Positions 12,515-22,113 of a stretch of DNA of 38,293 nt are shown piece by piece (the stretch's first letter is position 1; each line of letters opens with the position of its first letter). The notes beneath the pieces are model-generated. The model worked only from the letters and a program-made list of their open reading frames with translations. It was not told the DNA's origin and did no database searches. A program made the translations under genes and the position numbers. The DNA is from Acanthamoeba lenticulata (Eukaryota; Discosea; Longamoebia; Acanthamoebidae), in NCBI GenBank assembly GCA_002179805.1, contig NAVB01000034.1:1-38293 (forward strand). The letters are read 5' to 3'.

Positions 12515-13645
12515 CTCCCGCTTATGCTTATGCTGTTCTTTCTTTGCCTTGGTGAATTTGAAGGAGTTGTAGTAATAATACGTCCGCACTACACAAGCCG
12601 GGCGCAAGGCTGATTGGATGCCGAGATGGAGCGATCGCATGGAGTACGCGTAAGCGTTTTCGCACTTAAGAAAGAAGCTACAGCCTTTCTCCACAGATTG
12701 CGGTGTTGTTTTAAAGGAAACAACCGAGGTACGGAGTTCAGCATGACGCATGCCCTATGGAAAATATTAAAAATTAAAAAGTTAAAAAGTTCGGTACCAA
12801 AAATTAGTTCAACTGATCACGCTCCGCGAACAGGAAACGAGCCAACCCATCAACTAAGCACAAGAGGAAGATTGGCCAAAGTGTGATGTGTGGACACTTT
12901 GCTGATGCAGGCCTTTTGATAACTGTCTGGATGTCAAGGTGCTCTCATGAGTGAGCATCATCATCTTCCATTGATTTGGAGGTGGGAGCCAAACCAATTG
13001 TTGGGTCATATTCAGGCAAGGTCTGCCTCAAAGTGAAACTGATGGTGAGCGCCAACTTGCCCACTCCACCTGTTTGTTTCACTGGTTGCGTCAGTTTGGT
13101 GACTGTTTGCTGAGAAAGGTGGAGGGCGCACAACTGCCAAGCACCATGATCGGCAAATGAGTGTTTGTGGCGGCGAGTGCTGCGTCTGAGAGCTCCTCTG
13201 TGGAAAATCTCAGCTGTGTTATTGGTCCCCATGAGCTACTTGTCTCATCACCGTGTAGAGAACTTGACAGGGGGGGGGGACACGTATCATGGAGAGGATT
13301 ACGTAGCAGCAAGGCTTTCACCTGCGCCTTGGCTGGCCTTTCCTCAGCACTGGGCGTGTTCGCAAAGAGCAGCCAAAGGGCCGCGCCAGACGTAAAATCG
13401 GAAGGAAAAAAGTTAATTGTTTTGGCCCCTTTCCATAAACGATCTGAGGTTCCACGCGCCTATTGGTTGATGAAATTAAAACCACGCAAGGAAAATGATT
13501 TCCTGTTCATGCTCATGTTCCACGTTTATTTTCTTGCGTTTCCGCAGCGCATGAATGTCCTGGCGGTGAGCTTTCTTCTCGGCTTGGAAAGCGGCTAGTC
13601 GCTCTTCTTTACTGTTTTCATCATTGCGCTGCCCTTGTTCTTTCC
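12515..13645. other. intergenic stretch holding a Ras-like remnant, otherwise empty
   Basis: About 1.1 kb upstream of the receptor RasGAP gene. It is less GC-rich than the neighbouring exons and has only short or non-biased reading frames. The one recognisable item is the Ras-like segment at 12960-13170, listed separately. A run of guanines sits at 13271-13279. No RNA gene or transposon was recognised. Confidence 0.4.
12960..13170 (-). pseudogene. Ras/Rap-type small GTPase fragment (P-loop to switch I), degenerate
   Basis: Minus-strand translation from 13069 reads GGVGKLALTISF and, shortly after, LPEYDPTIG. This lines up with the Ras/Rap stretch GGVGKSALTIQF...EYDPTIEDS, that is P-loop, helix 1 and switch I. 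The residue after the P-loop Lys, which must be Ser or Thr to bind magnesium, is Leu (TTG, one base from TCG). About 85 bases upstream another frame reads LPIMVLGS, like the strand-1 motif before the Ras P-loop; joining them with a GT...AG intron would lose one P-loop glycine. After switch I the similarity ends and a stop follows at about 12945. No complete effector loop, DTAGQ or NKxD motif was found. It is best read as a decayed or truncated copy, and the family call rests on about 25 residues. Confidence 0.45.
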
Positions 13646-13888
13646 ACAGGAGTTGCAGGCTCACTCCTGCCGTAGTCCCTGGCAGCTGTCGAGGATCGTG
13701 GAAAGCCCGATTTTCTTCCCGCGCGAGAGGTAGACGCTCTTCGCGAGGCAGCATTAGAGGTCATCAACTGAATGTCGTACCAATCTGGAAAAAAGGTCAA
13801 CAACTTCAGCCGAGAGTACAAAGAAACACTTGTCGGTACTTTCGGCCAAACCCTTCTGTATTTCTACAAACACGATGGGCTCTGGCAT
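13646..13888 (-). CDS. possible small two-exon protein (about 61 residues), function unknown
   Basis: On the minus strand an ATG at 13888 opens a protein-like frame of 36 codons (MPEPIVFVEIQKG..., then VLSAEVVDLFSRL). A GTACGA donor at about 13780 and an AAG acceptor 42 bases on join it in phase to SVYLSRGKKIGLSTILDS and a short end, with the stop near 13646. The second part has GC-ending codons. The start is only 16 bases past the stop of the TRMU gene on the same strand, so the two would have to share a transcript, or this gene's promoter would lie inside TRMU coding sequence. I do not recognise the family, the intron is short and the acceptor weak. A plus-strand frame overlaps here and is the main alternative. 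Confidence 0.33.
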
Positions 13889-13904
13889 TCGCAAGCTGTG
13901 CGCA

Positions 13905-15987
13905 TTAAATGGTCCATCCCGACGACAGGGCGGGAACGGGCTGGCCAGTGGCCCAGTAGGAGGTCCCTGCTCGGTGGATGAGCCCCGCGCCCAGGCACAC
14001 GGGCCCCGCGTAAAAGGCGATCACCTGATGCGGCGCCACGCCCCTGTTTTGTTTGTTGGTTTGTTGGTTGTTGGTGATGTTCTTGATGGTTGTTTGCAGC
14101 TGGTGGACTCCCATGGTGGAGTACCAGTGTGGTCGGTCAAGGAATTGGACGTGGTGGAGCCAAGCGGACTCTGCCTCGTTGTTGTTGTTGTTGTTGTCGT
14201 TGTCGTTGTGTACCTCTGCGTTCTCGCTTTTGGTGGTGAACGGTGGTGGCGGATTGATGCGGCACCGGGCCGGGACGCGCAGGTGGCCCACTTGATACTC
14301 GCACTCGAGCGGTTGGCCCTCCTGCGCCAGCCATCGGAGGCGCGGCGCGCCATGACGTGTGTGAGCGTGAGGCCCCGTAGCGATGACCTGGAAGTACTTG
14401 AACGAGGCCGCGTTGCCGCAGCACGTACCTGGAGGGCGGCGGGCGGGCCCGAGATCCAGTGGAGCTGCGACGCATAGAGCGAGTCGGTGAGTAGCGCCGG
14501 GTGGTCGGCCCCCTCGGCCAGCACCACCGTGTTGGTCGCCACGTCCTTGTCCACAACGTAGAGCCTGCACGCCAAGTTTTGATAATGTTAAAAAACTTTT
14601 TTTTTAATAGTGAAAAACAGAAAACGAAAAGAAAAGTCATAAAAAAGACGCACTTGTTGGCGTCGAGGCGTCCCGGGATGCGAGCGCGCTGCCCGATGGT
14701 GTACTTGGTGATGCCCTCATGTCGTCCTGGCGTCCCATGACGTCAGCCAGCCTGTGTATAGGCTTGTGTATGCGCAGCACGCGTACCGAGGACTGTGCCG
14801 TCGAGGGCACGAAAGAGGCCCGACGCGGGCGTGATGTACTTGTCGACGAAGCGGGAGAAGCGCCGCTTGCCGATGAAGCAGATGCCCGACGAGCTCTTCT
14901 TGGTCGCCAGCCAGTCGAACCCGGCCGTCCGCGCCATATCCCGCACTTCTCTGCAGAGGTAGACACACAATTTCAATCACGAAAGAATAAATAAAGAATA
15001 AATAATTAATTAATTTTATGGCGACGAACGTCTTGGAGAGGTGGCCGACAGGGAAGAGGCTGCGCGCCAGGGCGGCCTCGGTCGCGTTGCTCAGGAAATA
15101 GCTCTGGTCCTTTGTGGCATCGGCCCCGCGCATCAGGTACTGCTTTCCGGTCCCCGCCTGCCGCCAGACCCGCGCGTAGTGACCTGCACGTGCGATCACG
15201 TTGGTGCGTTTGTTGTCGAGTAGCCCAAAACAATGGCAACAACAACAAGACGGACCGGTGGCGATGTAGTGGGCGCCGAAGCGCGAACGGCAGAGGTCGA
15301 GGAAGCGCTTGAACTTGATCTCACGGTTGCACAAGACGTCCGGGTTGGGCGTGTGGCCGGCGCCGTAGGCTGCCATGGACGGCTCAAACACGTCGGTCCA
15401 GTACTCCCGCACAAACTCCACCTGGACGAAGAGAAGAAGAAGCAAGAGGAGGAGGAAGAGGAGGCCAGTGGTGAGTGCTTTGCACGTTTTGGCTTGCTCG
15501 TATGAGAACGTGCCTTGTGAATGGGAATGCGAAGCTGCGCGCAGACCTTTCGTGCGTCGGCAAAGTCCTCGTTGGCGCGACACCGCCCGTCTTCATCCTC
15601 TTCCTGTGAGTCCCAGTTGAACATGTAGGCCCCGTGCACGTCGAACCCTCTGCGCTTGTGGCAAATGGGTTTAATCAGTTATTGTTTTTTTTTTTAAATG
15701 CAGATTTAAATGGAGCGCTGAGTGGGCGTGTACCGCTGCTTGAGGAGGAGGGCAGTGACGGAGGAATCAACCCCGCCTGACATGCCAACGACCACGCGCA
15801 CTTCCGATGGGGCGCGGGTCTCGCTGGCCAGGACGGCCTCAACGTCCCGCACAAGCCCTTGGCCCAGCCACTCCGGCACACTGGCCTCTTGTCGCTGCGA
15901 GATGAAACTGCGATGTCGGGCGAGCAAAGTGGTCACAACATGCCTTCTGGTTGTCCTACGAGTGCTTCCCGCGGCCAGCGCCCACAT
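13905..15987 (-). CDS. TRMU: mitochondrial tRNA 2-thiouridylase (TRMU/MnmA)
   Basis: Nine exons give 472 residues: 15987-15734, 15649-15514, 15421-15256, 15183-15030, 14950-14787, 14726-14654, 14564-14429, 14321-14125 and 14043-13905. The enzyme adds the 2-thio group to wobble uridine 34 of Lys/Glu/Gln tRNAs, using ATP and a persulfide sulfur carrier. The Arg/Thr-rich, acid-poor N-terminus (MWALAAGSTRRTTRRHVV) fits a mitochondrial presequence. The ATP loop is GMSGGVDSSVTALLL. The catalytic cysteines fall in TPNPDVLCNREIKF and SSGICFIGKRRF. YTIGQRARIPG and the C-terminal beta-barrel (PHQVIAFYAGPVCLGAGLI) follow the family order. Intron 2 (15513-15422) begins with GC, not GT. The segment 14214-14172 encodes an Asn-rich run, kept as exon because it is in frame; it could be a 42-base intron. 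Confidence 0.93.
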
Positions 15988-16001
15988 GCCCGAAAAAATG
16001 G

Positions 16002-16030
16002 AAAATAGAGAGATAAAATCATTTCTTTTT
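16002..16030 (+). repeat. dispersed 29-base repeat, copy 1
   Basis: This AT-rich segment, just upstream of the secreted orphan gene, matches 17842-17870 at 26 of 29 positions in the same orientation. The shared core is AGAGATAAAAT followed by TTTCTTTTT. The two copies bracket the gene at 16159-17675. Confidence 0.45.
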
Positions 16031-16158
16031 GTTTCTGAAACTTTTATTATTTTCTGTTCCAGCACACACCGCCTCGTGAGGCTAGGACCGGTTGCGCCAC
16101 TGTCACCGGTTCGAACTCGTTCGACCACCTTAATAAATCCCCCAGCGCGCAGAAGAGT

Positions 16159-17675
16159 ATGCTTACACTTCCCTCATGGCGCATGATTGGAGGGCGGAGC
16201 TGCGTATCGGGCTTTTCAAAATGCTTTAAGGGCCGCAGTCCCTCTCCTTCATCACCATGCACTCACCGCCCGCTCGTAGTCGTTGCTGCCTTCATCGCGC
16301 TGCTGGTGTTCTGCTGCGCACCCATCTCGGCGGCGCCTAAACCGTCGCCGTCGCCGTCGCTGGTCCAGCCGGCGGCCACCACCGCGGCCGAGTGCGTCGA
16401 GCAGCCGTTCTCCACCCTGTCAGGCGCGTTCACCATTGGCCAGGGCCAGCCGGGCGTGCCGAGCATTGTCTTCACGCTGGGCACGTCGGCCGAGCTCTAC
16501 GCCACCGACGTGTGGGGCACAGTTGAGGCCCCGCTCTCGCTGCGCACCAACGCTGTGGCCCACATGGCCTCCTCCAACGCGCAGCTGCGGGGCGCTGCGT
16601 ACAATGGGAATAACCTCTACCTGGTGTTCGCTCGCAACAACGGTCTCGGCCAGTCGAGCATCTTGCAGATCGATCAGCCCTGGGGCGGCTCTCCGGCCTT
16701 CAAGGTACGCGGACCCCCCCCCCCTTTGCAGACAAAGCCTTTGCCATGGATGAGTGAGACTGGGGGTCAATAGCTCCACCCTCTGGGGTCGGTGCGCGTG
16801 TACGACGTGGTGACGAGCTCCAAGGCGCTCTATCTGCTCATCCAACCCAAGACGGTCGACTGGGAGACGCACCTGCTGCGCTTTGACCTCGCCCGTGGGA
16901 CCTACCTGGGCGTGCGCCTGCCCTTCTCTGGTGCGTTCTGCCCCCTCTTCCCTCTCAACTCAAGAGTGCTCCGATAGAATCAAACATTGCTACGCGCAGG
17001 CGGCAAGGTGGCGGTCACATCGGACGAGCAATATGTTCTGGCGGCCGGACCCACCCGCAACGGAACGCTGTGTGCCTCCGGGGCTGGTTTTGCCGGTTGC
17101 ACGCTGACTTTCACCCTCGACCCGGTCTACCTTCGCCAACTTGCCAGCGACGTCACAGTGAACGGCGGCGGGTGCGAGGTCTATGCGCTGGCAGCCAGCC
17201 CCTCGAGCGGGCTCTACATGTCGAGCTCGGGTGGAGCCCACGGTATCTGCGACACCGCCCGCATGACTGGCACGCTGCGCAACACCACGTGGGAGTTTAC
17301 TTCATGTACGTGCCCAAGCGGTGTATGTGTGTGTGTGTGATGTTTCACAGGTCTCATACGCTTCACACCTCTCTGGTACCATCAGACATGGATATCTTCA
17401 GTACAGCAACGTGGGCTGTGCCAGCCTTCAACTTATGGGACGGCTTTGTGGTGGGCCAAGGCGGGCAGGTCAGCACCACGGCCACCGGATTGCAGTTCAT
17501 CCTCCAGACCGACCGGCAGGTTCGCTTCAGCGCCCCCATGCTGGTGACTGACGCCTCGCTGGGCAAATGCCTCGTCTTCCCCGCGACGGCTTGCCAAAAC
17601 GGCGAACTCTTGCTCTACACATTCACCCTCAACCAGTTCTCCGCATCCGCCAGCCCCATCATCAGCCAGCAGTGA
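16159..17675 (+). CDS. secreted protein of unknown family, possibly a beta-propeller
   Basis: Exons 16159-16704, 16774-16930, 17000-17305 and 17386-17675 give 432 residues. The start is the first in-frame ATG; a second at 16183 is possible. A hydrophobic segment LVVVAAFIALLVFCCAPISA ends in a signal-peptidase-like Ala-x-Ala region and is followed by a short Pro/Ser stretch (PKPSPSPSLVQP). The rest is beta-rich with paired cysteines and recurring strands of similar style (NGNNLYLVFARNN, SSKALYLLIQPK, DEQYVLAAGP, CEVYALAASPSSGLYM). This suggests propeller-like blades of about 45 residues, but I cannot prove the fold. There is no transmembrane helix at the C-terminus, unlike the next three genes. 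It is divergent from TRMU with 171 bases between start codons. Confidence 0.75.
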
Positions 17676-18068
17676 AGAAGGGCAGTTTTGGCTTTTTTCT
17701 GAAACTAAAAATAAAAATAAATAATACACGGCCATGCCACAGATTCATTCTATGCGTTCGAATGCATGGGCCTCAAGTTCCTGGCAACTTTTCTGTGAAC
17801 GCAAAATGGTCCAAAGTTCCTGGCAGCTTTTCTGTGAATGCAAAATGGAGAGATAAAATAGTTTCTTTTTTTTTCTCTACCATGTAAGGGGTCAAATATT
17901 TTTTGTGCTTCTGGCCTTTTTGGTGGTGCTGCAACAGAGGTCGAATGAACAACCCAAAGATAGAATTGTACAGGCTTATTGGCCAGCACAAGCTCGAGTA
18001 CTACAACGGATGATTAGATTACCCAGGCCCTTGTTCAGCCATGCAGCATTGTGCTGTTCTTTCGCGTG
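17676..18068. other. intergenic: 3' flank of orphan gene and promoter of glycine-rich membrane protein
   Basis: This 393-base stretch holds the tandem and dispersed repeats described separately and an AATAAA-like AT-rich element at 17707-17725 that could serve polyadenylation. The remainder is presumed promoter for the gene starting at 18069. No coding exon was recognised. Confidence 0.4.
17775..17848 (+). repeat. tandem pair of 35-base units, adjoining dispersed repeat copy 2 (17842-17870)
   Basis: Units at 17775-17809 and 17814-17848 begin AAGTTCCTGG and end CAAAATGG. They differ at two positions and are separated by 4 bases. The second unit runs into the second copy of the 29-base dispersed repeat. 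They lie about 100 bases past the stop of the secreted orphan gene, probably in its 3' untranslated or terminator region. Confidence 0.7.
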
Positions 18069-19006
18069 ATGTGCCAACTGCTGCTCCTCATTGTCGGGCT
18101 GACCTTCTTGAACGCGGTTGAGGCCCAAACCGTCGGCCTCAACAACGTTGATGTCAGTGGCATGACTTCGTGGACCGCACCTTCCGCGGCTATCAACTTC
18201 TCCGTCACCCTCTGGGGCGGAGGCGGCGCTGGAGACTTCGCCCTCAACTTGTGCGCCGGCGGCGGGGGCAGTGGCGCAGCCATCATCGACCGCTTCGTCA
18301 ACTCCACGCTGCCCGCCAGTGCGGTGTGGCAGATTGCGGTGGGCCTGGGTGGCGTCGCCCCGGGCGGCAATGGCGGCTCAACCCAAGTGACTGTGCAATC
18401 GGGGTCCCCCAGCGAAGAGCTTTTTCGCTTCGAGGCCTTTGGCGGCGGTGGCGGCTCACAGCAGAGTCCATGCCTTGGCGGTGGTGGCGGCGGTGCCGCC
18501 AGCGGCGGCTCGGGGGCGAGGGGCGGGTCCGGCACTCCGGCTGGGCCTAATGGCAACTCGCCAGTGGAGGGCACCCAGGTTGGGGACGTCAAGGCTGGAG
18601 GCAGCGGCGGCAGCAGCGGCTCAGGCGACATCAACGGCGCGCCATGGGGTTCCTGGCCAGGGGGCGTTGGGGAGAACACGGGCAGCTGCCTGTCGACCGG
18701 AGGCGCCGCGGGCTACAATGGCCCGGGAGGAGCCGGCCTTGTGGGCGGCGAACGACGGCGGGAGGACGTGAATGCTGCGGCCAACAGCGGCGCAGGCGGT
18801 GGCAGCGGTCTCTCGTGCTCCGGACTGAAAGCCGGTTCTGCCGGGAATGGCGGTTCTGGCGGGTGCATCATCAGCTTTTGGATACCCGAGTCGCCATCAC
18901 CATCACCATCACCATCACCATCACCATCACCATCGTCGTCACCAATATCAGCGCCATTTTCATCATCAACACCCCTTATTTCACCGTCAAGGTTGCCGAC
19001 GCCGTT

Positions 19007-19045
<39 letters not shown>

Positions 19046-20119
19046 ATCAAGAGCGCCAGCGGTAGTCGTGGTGCCGCTGGTGGGAAACTCGAGCGCCAGC
19101 TTCAGCGACGACCTACCAGCAGTCAACCTCTCCTTGTCCTACAATAGCGAAAACGACACGACGACGACAGGAGGAACGACGCTGGCCGTACGGTCCAGCT
19201 TGCAGTCCGTGGTGTTGGATGATGTCAACGTGACTGGTATGATTCGCTGCGTCGTCTTGACTCCCACGTTGTCCAGCCGCTTGCCTGGTGTGACTTATTG
19301 TGGCGTGAACACACAGATGTTTCGTGGACTTCAAAGACCAACAACGGCAGCGGAGCCAGCGCCAAGACCTACGAGGCCCTCGTGACCAACGGCACAAAGG
19401 CCACACAAGAGTTTGTCTTCCACGCCAACGACTCCACGTCCAACTCCTTCGCCGGCGTGCAGTTTGACCTCCCGCCCGGATCGATCAAGTGGTCTCTCGC
19501 CTTTGTCCGGGACATGGAAGACAACAACACCGGCAACGGCATCGTGCTGCGCTACGAGCTCTCCCAACTGTCAACCACTAATTCTTCGAGAGATTCCAAC
19601 GGCACGACGTCACTGCGGGTGGTCGGACGAGCGAGGAACACGCCAAAGACCAACATGACCACCTACTACGTCGCCCTCGCCAGCTTCAGCTCGGTTTCCT
19701 CGACAAAGATGACCCCCGCCTCGACTGACGAGCAAGTGATGGTGGTGGAGGTGTTTGACGTGGCACTCATCGACGACGTGCTCCAGCTCATCGTCCATGA
19801 CGTGCTTGTAGAGGACAATGGCCCGTCGTCTTCGTCATCCTGCATCCTGGTGCTGACGTTCCCGCCCTTCCGCCGGTCGCTGGCGTACGATCCGAGCATC
19901 AGCCTGGGTCTTCTCCTGGGCCGCAAGAGAGACGACGACACAAGTGGCGGAGGCGACTCGGTGGACGTGGGCCTCGTGGTGGGGGTCGTGGTGAGCGTTA
20001 CCGTGGCGCTGGTGGTCGTCGCCGCAGCCGTGGCCGCTGGTCTCGTCGTGGCGAGGAACAAACAAAAGCGAAGGAAGCGCGTGCTGCGCAACACCTTGCG
20101 GTTGACTGAGCAGCTGTAA
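18069..20119 (+). CDS. type I membrane protein: glycine-rich ectodomain, Pro-Ser stalk, shared membrane-proximal module, TM
   Basis: Exons 18069-19236 and 19317-20119 give 656 residues. The start at 18069 gives a clean signal peptide (MCQLLLLIVGLTFLNAVEA). Residues about 20-275 form a glycine-rich domain (FSVTLWGGGGAGDFALNL, GGGGSQQSPCLGGGGGG) of the kind seen in bacterial and animal Gly-rich surface domains such as that of ALK. A Pro-Ser stalk follows, built from two different hexanucleotide repeats. Next is a module of about 260 residues ([58 protein letters not shown]), then a transmembrane helix ([18 protein letters not shown]) and a short basic tail. The module, helix and tail are homologous to the two minus-strand genes that follow. 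The intron lies within the module. Function is unknown; cell-surface placement is inferred. Confidence 0.88.
18894..19046 (+). repeat. two hexanucleotide repeats encoding the Pro-Ser stalk
   Basis: Bases 18894-18933 are a run of CCATCA units and 19008-19046 a run of CCGTCG units. Both encode alternating Pro-Ser but with different third bases, so they look like separate expansions. They separate the Gly-rich domain from the conserved module. Confidence 0.85.
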
Positions 20120-21225
20120 TTTATAACCCTTTTCTAAAACAAAGATGTGTCCCCATGCGTTGTTATCGCGAGGCAAATGAAAGCACGTCTTTCCTTTTTT
20201 CAATGGCGTTACATCTCAGCAGCACGCTGCAACGTGTTTCGAAGCATTTGTGTCCTCTGCTTCTGTCTGATCCTCACCACAACGAGACCAGCCGTGATGG
20301 CTGCGGCGACGACCACCAGCGCCACGGTCACGCTCACCACGACCCCCACCACGAGGCCCACGTCCACCGACGAGCCGCCCCCGGTGAGGTCCTTGCCGCC
20401 GGCCTGGCCCAGGAGGAGGCCCAGGCTCATGCTCGGGTCGTACTCGAGCGAGTGGCGGAACGGCGGGAACGTCAGCACCAGAAAGCACGACGATGACGGT
20501 GGTGATGAGCCATTGTTGTTGGAGGAGGCCAGGAGGAGCACGTTGTGGTCGATGGGCTGGAGCACACCGTCGACCAAGGCCACGTCAAACACCTCCACCA
20601 CCATCACCGCGGTCGAGGAAGCCAAGCTGGTGCTGGCGAGGGCGATATAGTAGGTGGTCATGTTGGTTTGTGGCGTGTTCCTCGCTCGCCCGACCACCTC
20701 CAGCAACGCCTCGCCGCCACTGCTGGTGGTGTTTGTAAGCTGGGAGAGCTCGTAGCGCAGCGTGATGCCCGTCCCATTGTTGTTGCTGATGGTGGCAGTG
20801 TCGTTGTTGGTGTTGTTGTTGGTGACAAAGGCGAGAGACCACTTGATCGACCCGGGCGGGAGATCAAACTGCACGCCGGCGAAGGAGTTGGACGTCGAAC
20901 CGTTGGCGTGGAAGACAAACTCTTGTGTGGCCTTTGTGGTGCCGTTGGTCAGCTCGGCCACATACACCTTCCCACCCGCGGTACTGCTGCTGTTGTTGGA
21001 GTCGGTGGCCTTCCACGACACTGCGCTGAGGGTGCTGTCGCCAAGTTGTATGGACTGCAGGCTCGACCGCACGGCGACCATCGGTCTAGGAGACGCCGTA
21101 GCGTTATCGCTTCCCGATGAGGAGGAGGAGAGGTCGACAGTTGGCTGGTCGTTGTTGAAGCTGGCCGTGGTGTTGCCCGTCAGCGGGGCCACGACGACCG
21201 CCGGCGCCGAAGAAGGCCACGGCGA
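19053..21225. repeat. large imperfect inverted repeat formed by the tail-to-tail module-coding halves
   Basis: The conserved 3' halves of the genes at 18069-20119 (plus) and 20209-22113 (minus) face each other, so about 1 kb of homologous sequence lies in inverted orientation around a centre near 20164. Protein identity is high in the module (for example [20 protein letters not shown] in both). Confidence 0.75.
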
Positions 21226-22113
21226 GGGCGAGGGCGAAGGCGAAGGCACGTAGAGGCCACACGCGTAGTCGCTTCCCACGGCCACCTGTTTGAACTGGTA
21301 CGGCGGCATCTGGTCCATCACCGGACTCGACTCATTGCTCCAGCACAGCACGCTCCCTGCCGCCGTGACACCGCAAGCGATGGTGGCGCCGCAGGCGAGA
21401 GACTGGAAGGGCACGTCAAAGATGGGCGTGAGGCCTTTGCACACGGCCTTGCTGTCGGACGAGCGAAGGTAACACATGTAGCCGTCGCCGACACACATCG
21501 CGCTTGTGCCGGCGATGTCCGAGGCCGGGTCATAGGAGCCCTCGGTCCAGCAGCGCGTCACGCCGTTGGAGTAGTGCGCGCACGCGTGCAGGTGGAAAAG
21601 CGAAATCTGGTCGGCGCCCGTGTTGGTCGGCACGTCCAGAAGAACGTCATTGACTCCACACCACCTTCGTTTTCCCACGCAAAAGGGCTGCCCACCCCAA
21701 CAGTGAACGGTCGTGTTGGGCATGATGCCGCAGAGGCCAACGTAGGACGCCGAGGCGCGTAACAAGGGCGTGGTGACATAGTCGCTGATGTTGACCACTG
21801 TGGAGGACACGGAGCAGATGACGGTGCCGTTGAGCAGGAGGCCACACGCGGCCAGCGCGCCCACGGAAATGGAGCTGAACTGCTGAGAAGTTGACAGCGC
21901 GAGACCGTTGGCGCCCCAGCAGCGGGCGAGGCCATTGCTTTGGAGGCCGCACGCGTCGTTTTGTGAACCGACGGCCACCGTCTGAAACAAGACGCCTTGA
22001 GGGGCCAGGTTGGCCGAGTCGCCCCAGCACACGAGGGGGTAGTCAGCCGCGAAAGAACCGACCAGGCTGGAGCCAACCAGCCAGACAGTCAAGGCCACCG
22101 CGAAAGTGGACAT
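20209..22113 (-). CDS. type I membrane protein: RCC1-like propeller ectodomain, Pro-Ser stalk, shared module, TM
   Basis: A single exon gives 634 residues from the ATG at 22113, which starts a signal peptide (MSTFAVALTVWLVGSSLVGS). An in-frame upstream start at 22182 would bury the signal peptide and is less likely. Residues about 24-300 contain repeats with the pattern [22 protein letters not shown], recurring as [53 protein letters not shown] and YACGLY. This is the cysteine-rich RCC1-type repeat also used in plant CRINKLY4 receptor-kinase ectodomains, so a six- or seven-bladed propeller is expected. A short stalk PSPSPSPSPW leads to the module, transmembrane helix and basic tail shared with 18069-20119. 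It is tail-to-tail with that gene (89 bases apart) and a tandem duplicate of 22403-24517. Ligand and function are unknown. Confidence 0.9.
   Translation of the reverse strand: MSTFAVALTVWLVGSSLVGSFAADYPLVCWGDSANLAPQGVLFQTVAVGSQNDACGLQSNGLARCWGANGLALSTSQQFSSISVGALAACGLLLNGTVICSVSSTVVNISDYVTTPLLRASASYVGLCGIMPNTTVHCWGGQPFCVGKRRWCGVNDVLLDVPTNTGADQISLFHLHACAHYSNGVTRCWTEGSYDPASDIAGTSAMCVGDGYMCYLRSSDSKAVCKGLTPIFDVPFQSLACGATIACGVTAAGSVLCWSNESSPVMDQMPPYQFKQVAVGSDYACGLYVPSPSPSPSPWPSSAPAVVVAPLTGNTTASFNNDQPTVDLSSSSSGSDNATASPRPMVAVRSSLQSIQLGDSTLSAVSWKATDSNNSSSTAGGKVYVAELTNGTTKATQEFVFHANGSTSNSFAGVQFDLPPGSIKWSLAFVTNNNTNNDTATISNNNGTGITLRYELSQLTNTTSSGGEALLEVVGRARNTPQTNMTTYYIALASTSLASSTAVMVVEVFDVALVDGVLQPIDHNVLLLASSNNNGSSPPSSSCFLVLTFPPFRHSLEYDPSMSLGLLLGQAGGKDLTGGGSSVDVGLVVGVVVSVTVALVVVAAAITAGLVVVRIRQKQRTQMLRNTLQRAAEM

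Noticed and set aside
13161..13598. A 145-codon plus-strand frame across the intergenic region
   Set aside because: No codon bias, no domain, no exon signals, and it crosses the Ras-like minus-strand remnant.
13772..13981. A plus-strand frame starting MSYQSGKKVNNFSREY
   Set aside because: It reads protein-like at first, but it runs into the antisense of the TRMU last exon and ends in low-complexity sequence. The minus-strand small gene fits the space better; neither is certain.
14172..14214. A 42-base intron in TRMU exon 8
   Set aside because: The segment is in frame without stops and encodes an Asn-rich insert. It is kept as exon, although removal by splicing would also preserve the frame.
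16108..16118. GGTTCGAACTC, like a tRNA T-loop
   Set aside because: I could not build an acceptor stem, D-arm or anticodon arm around it on either strand.
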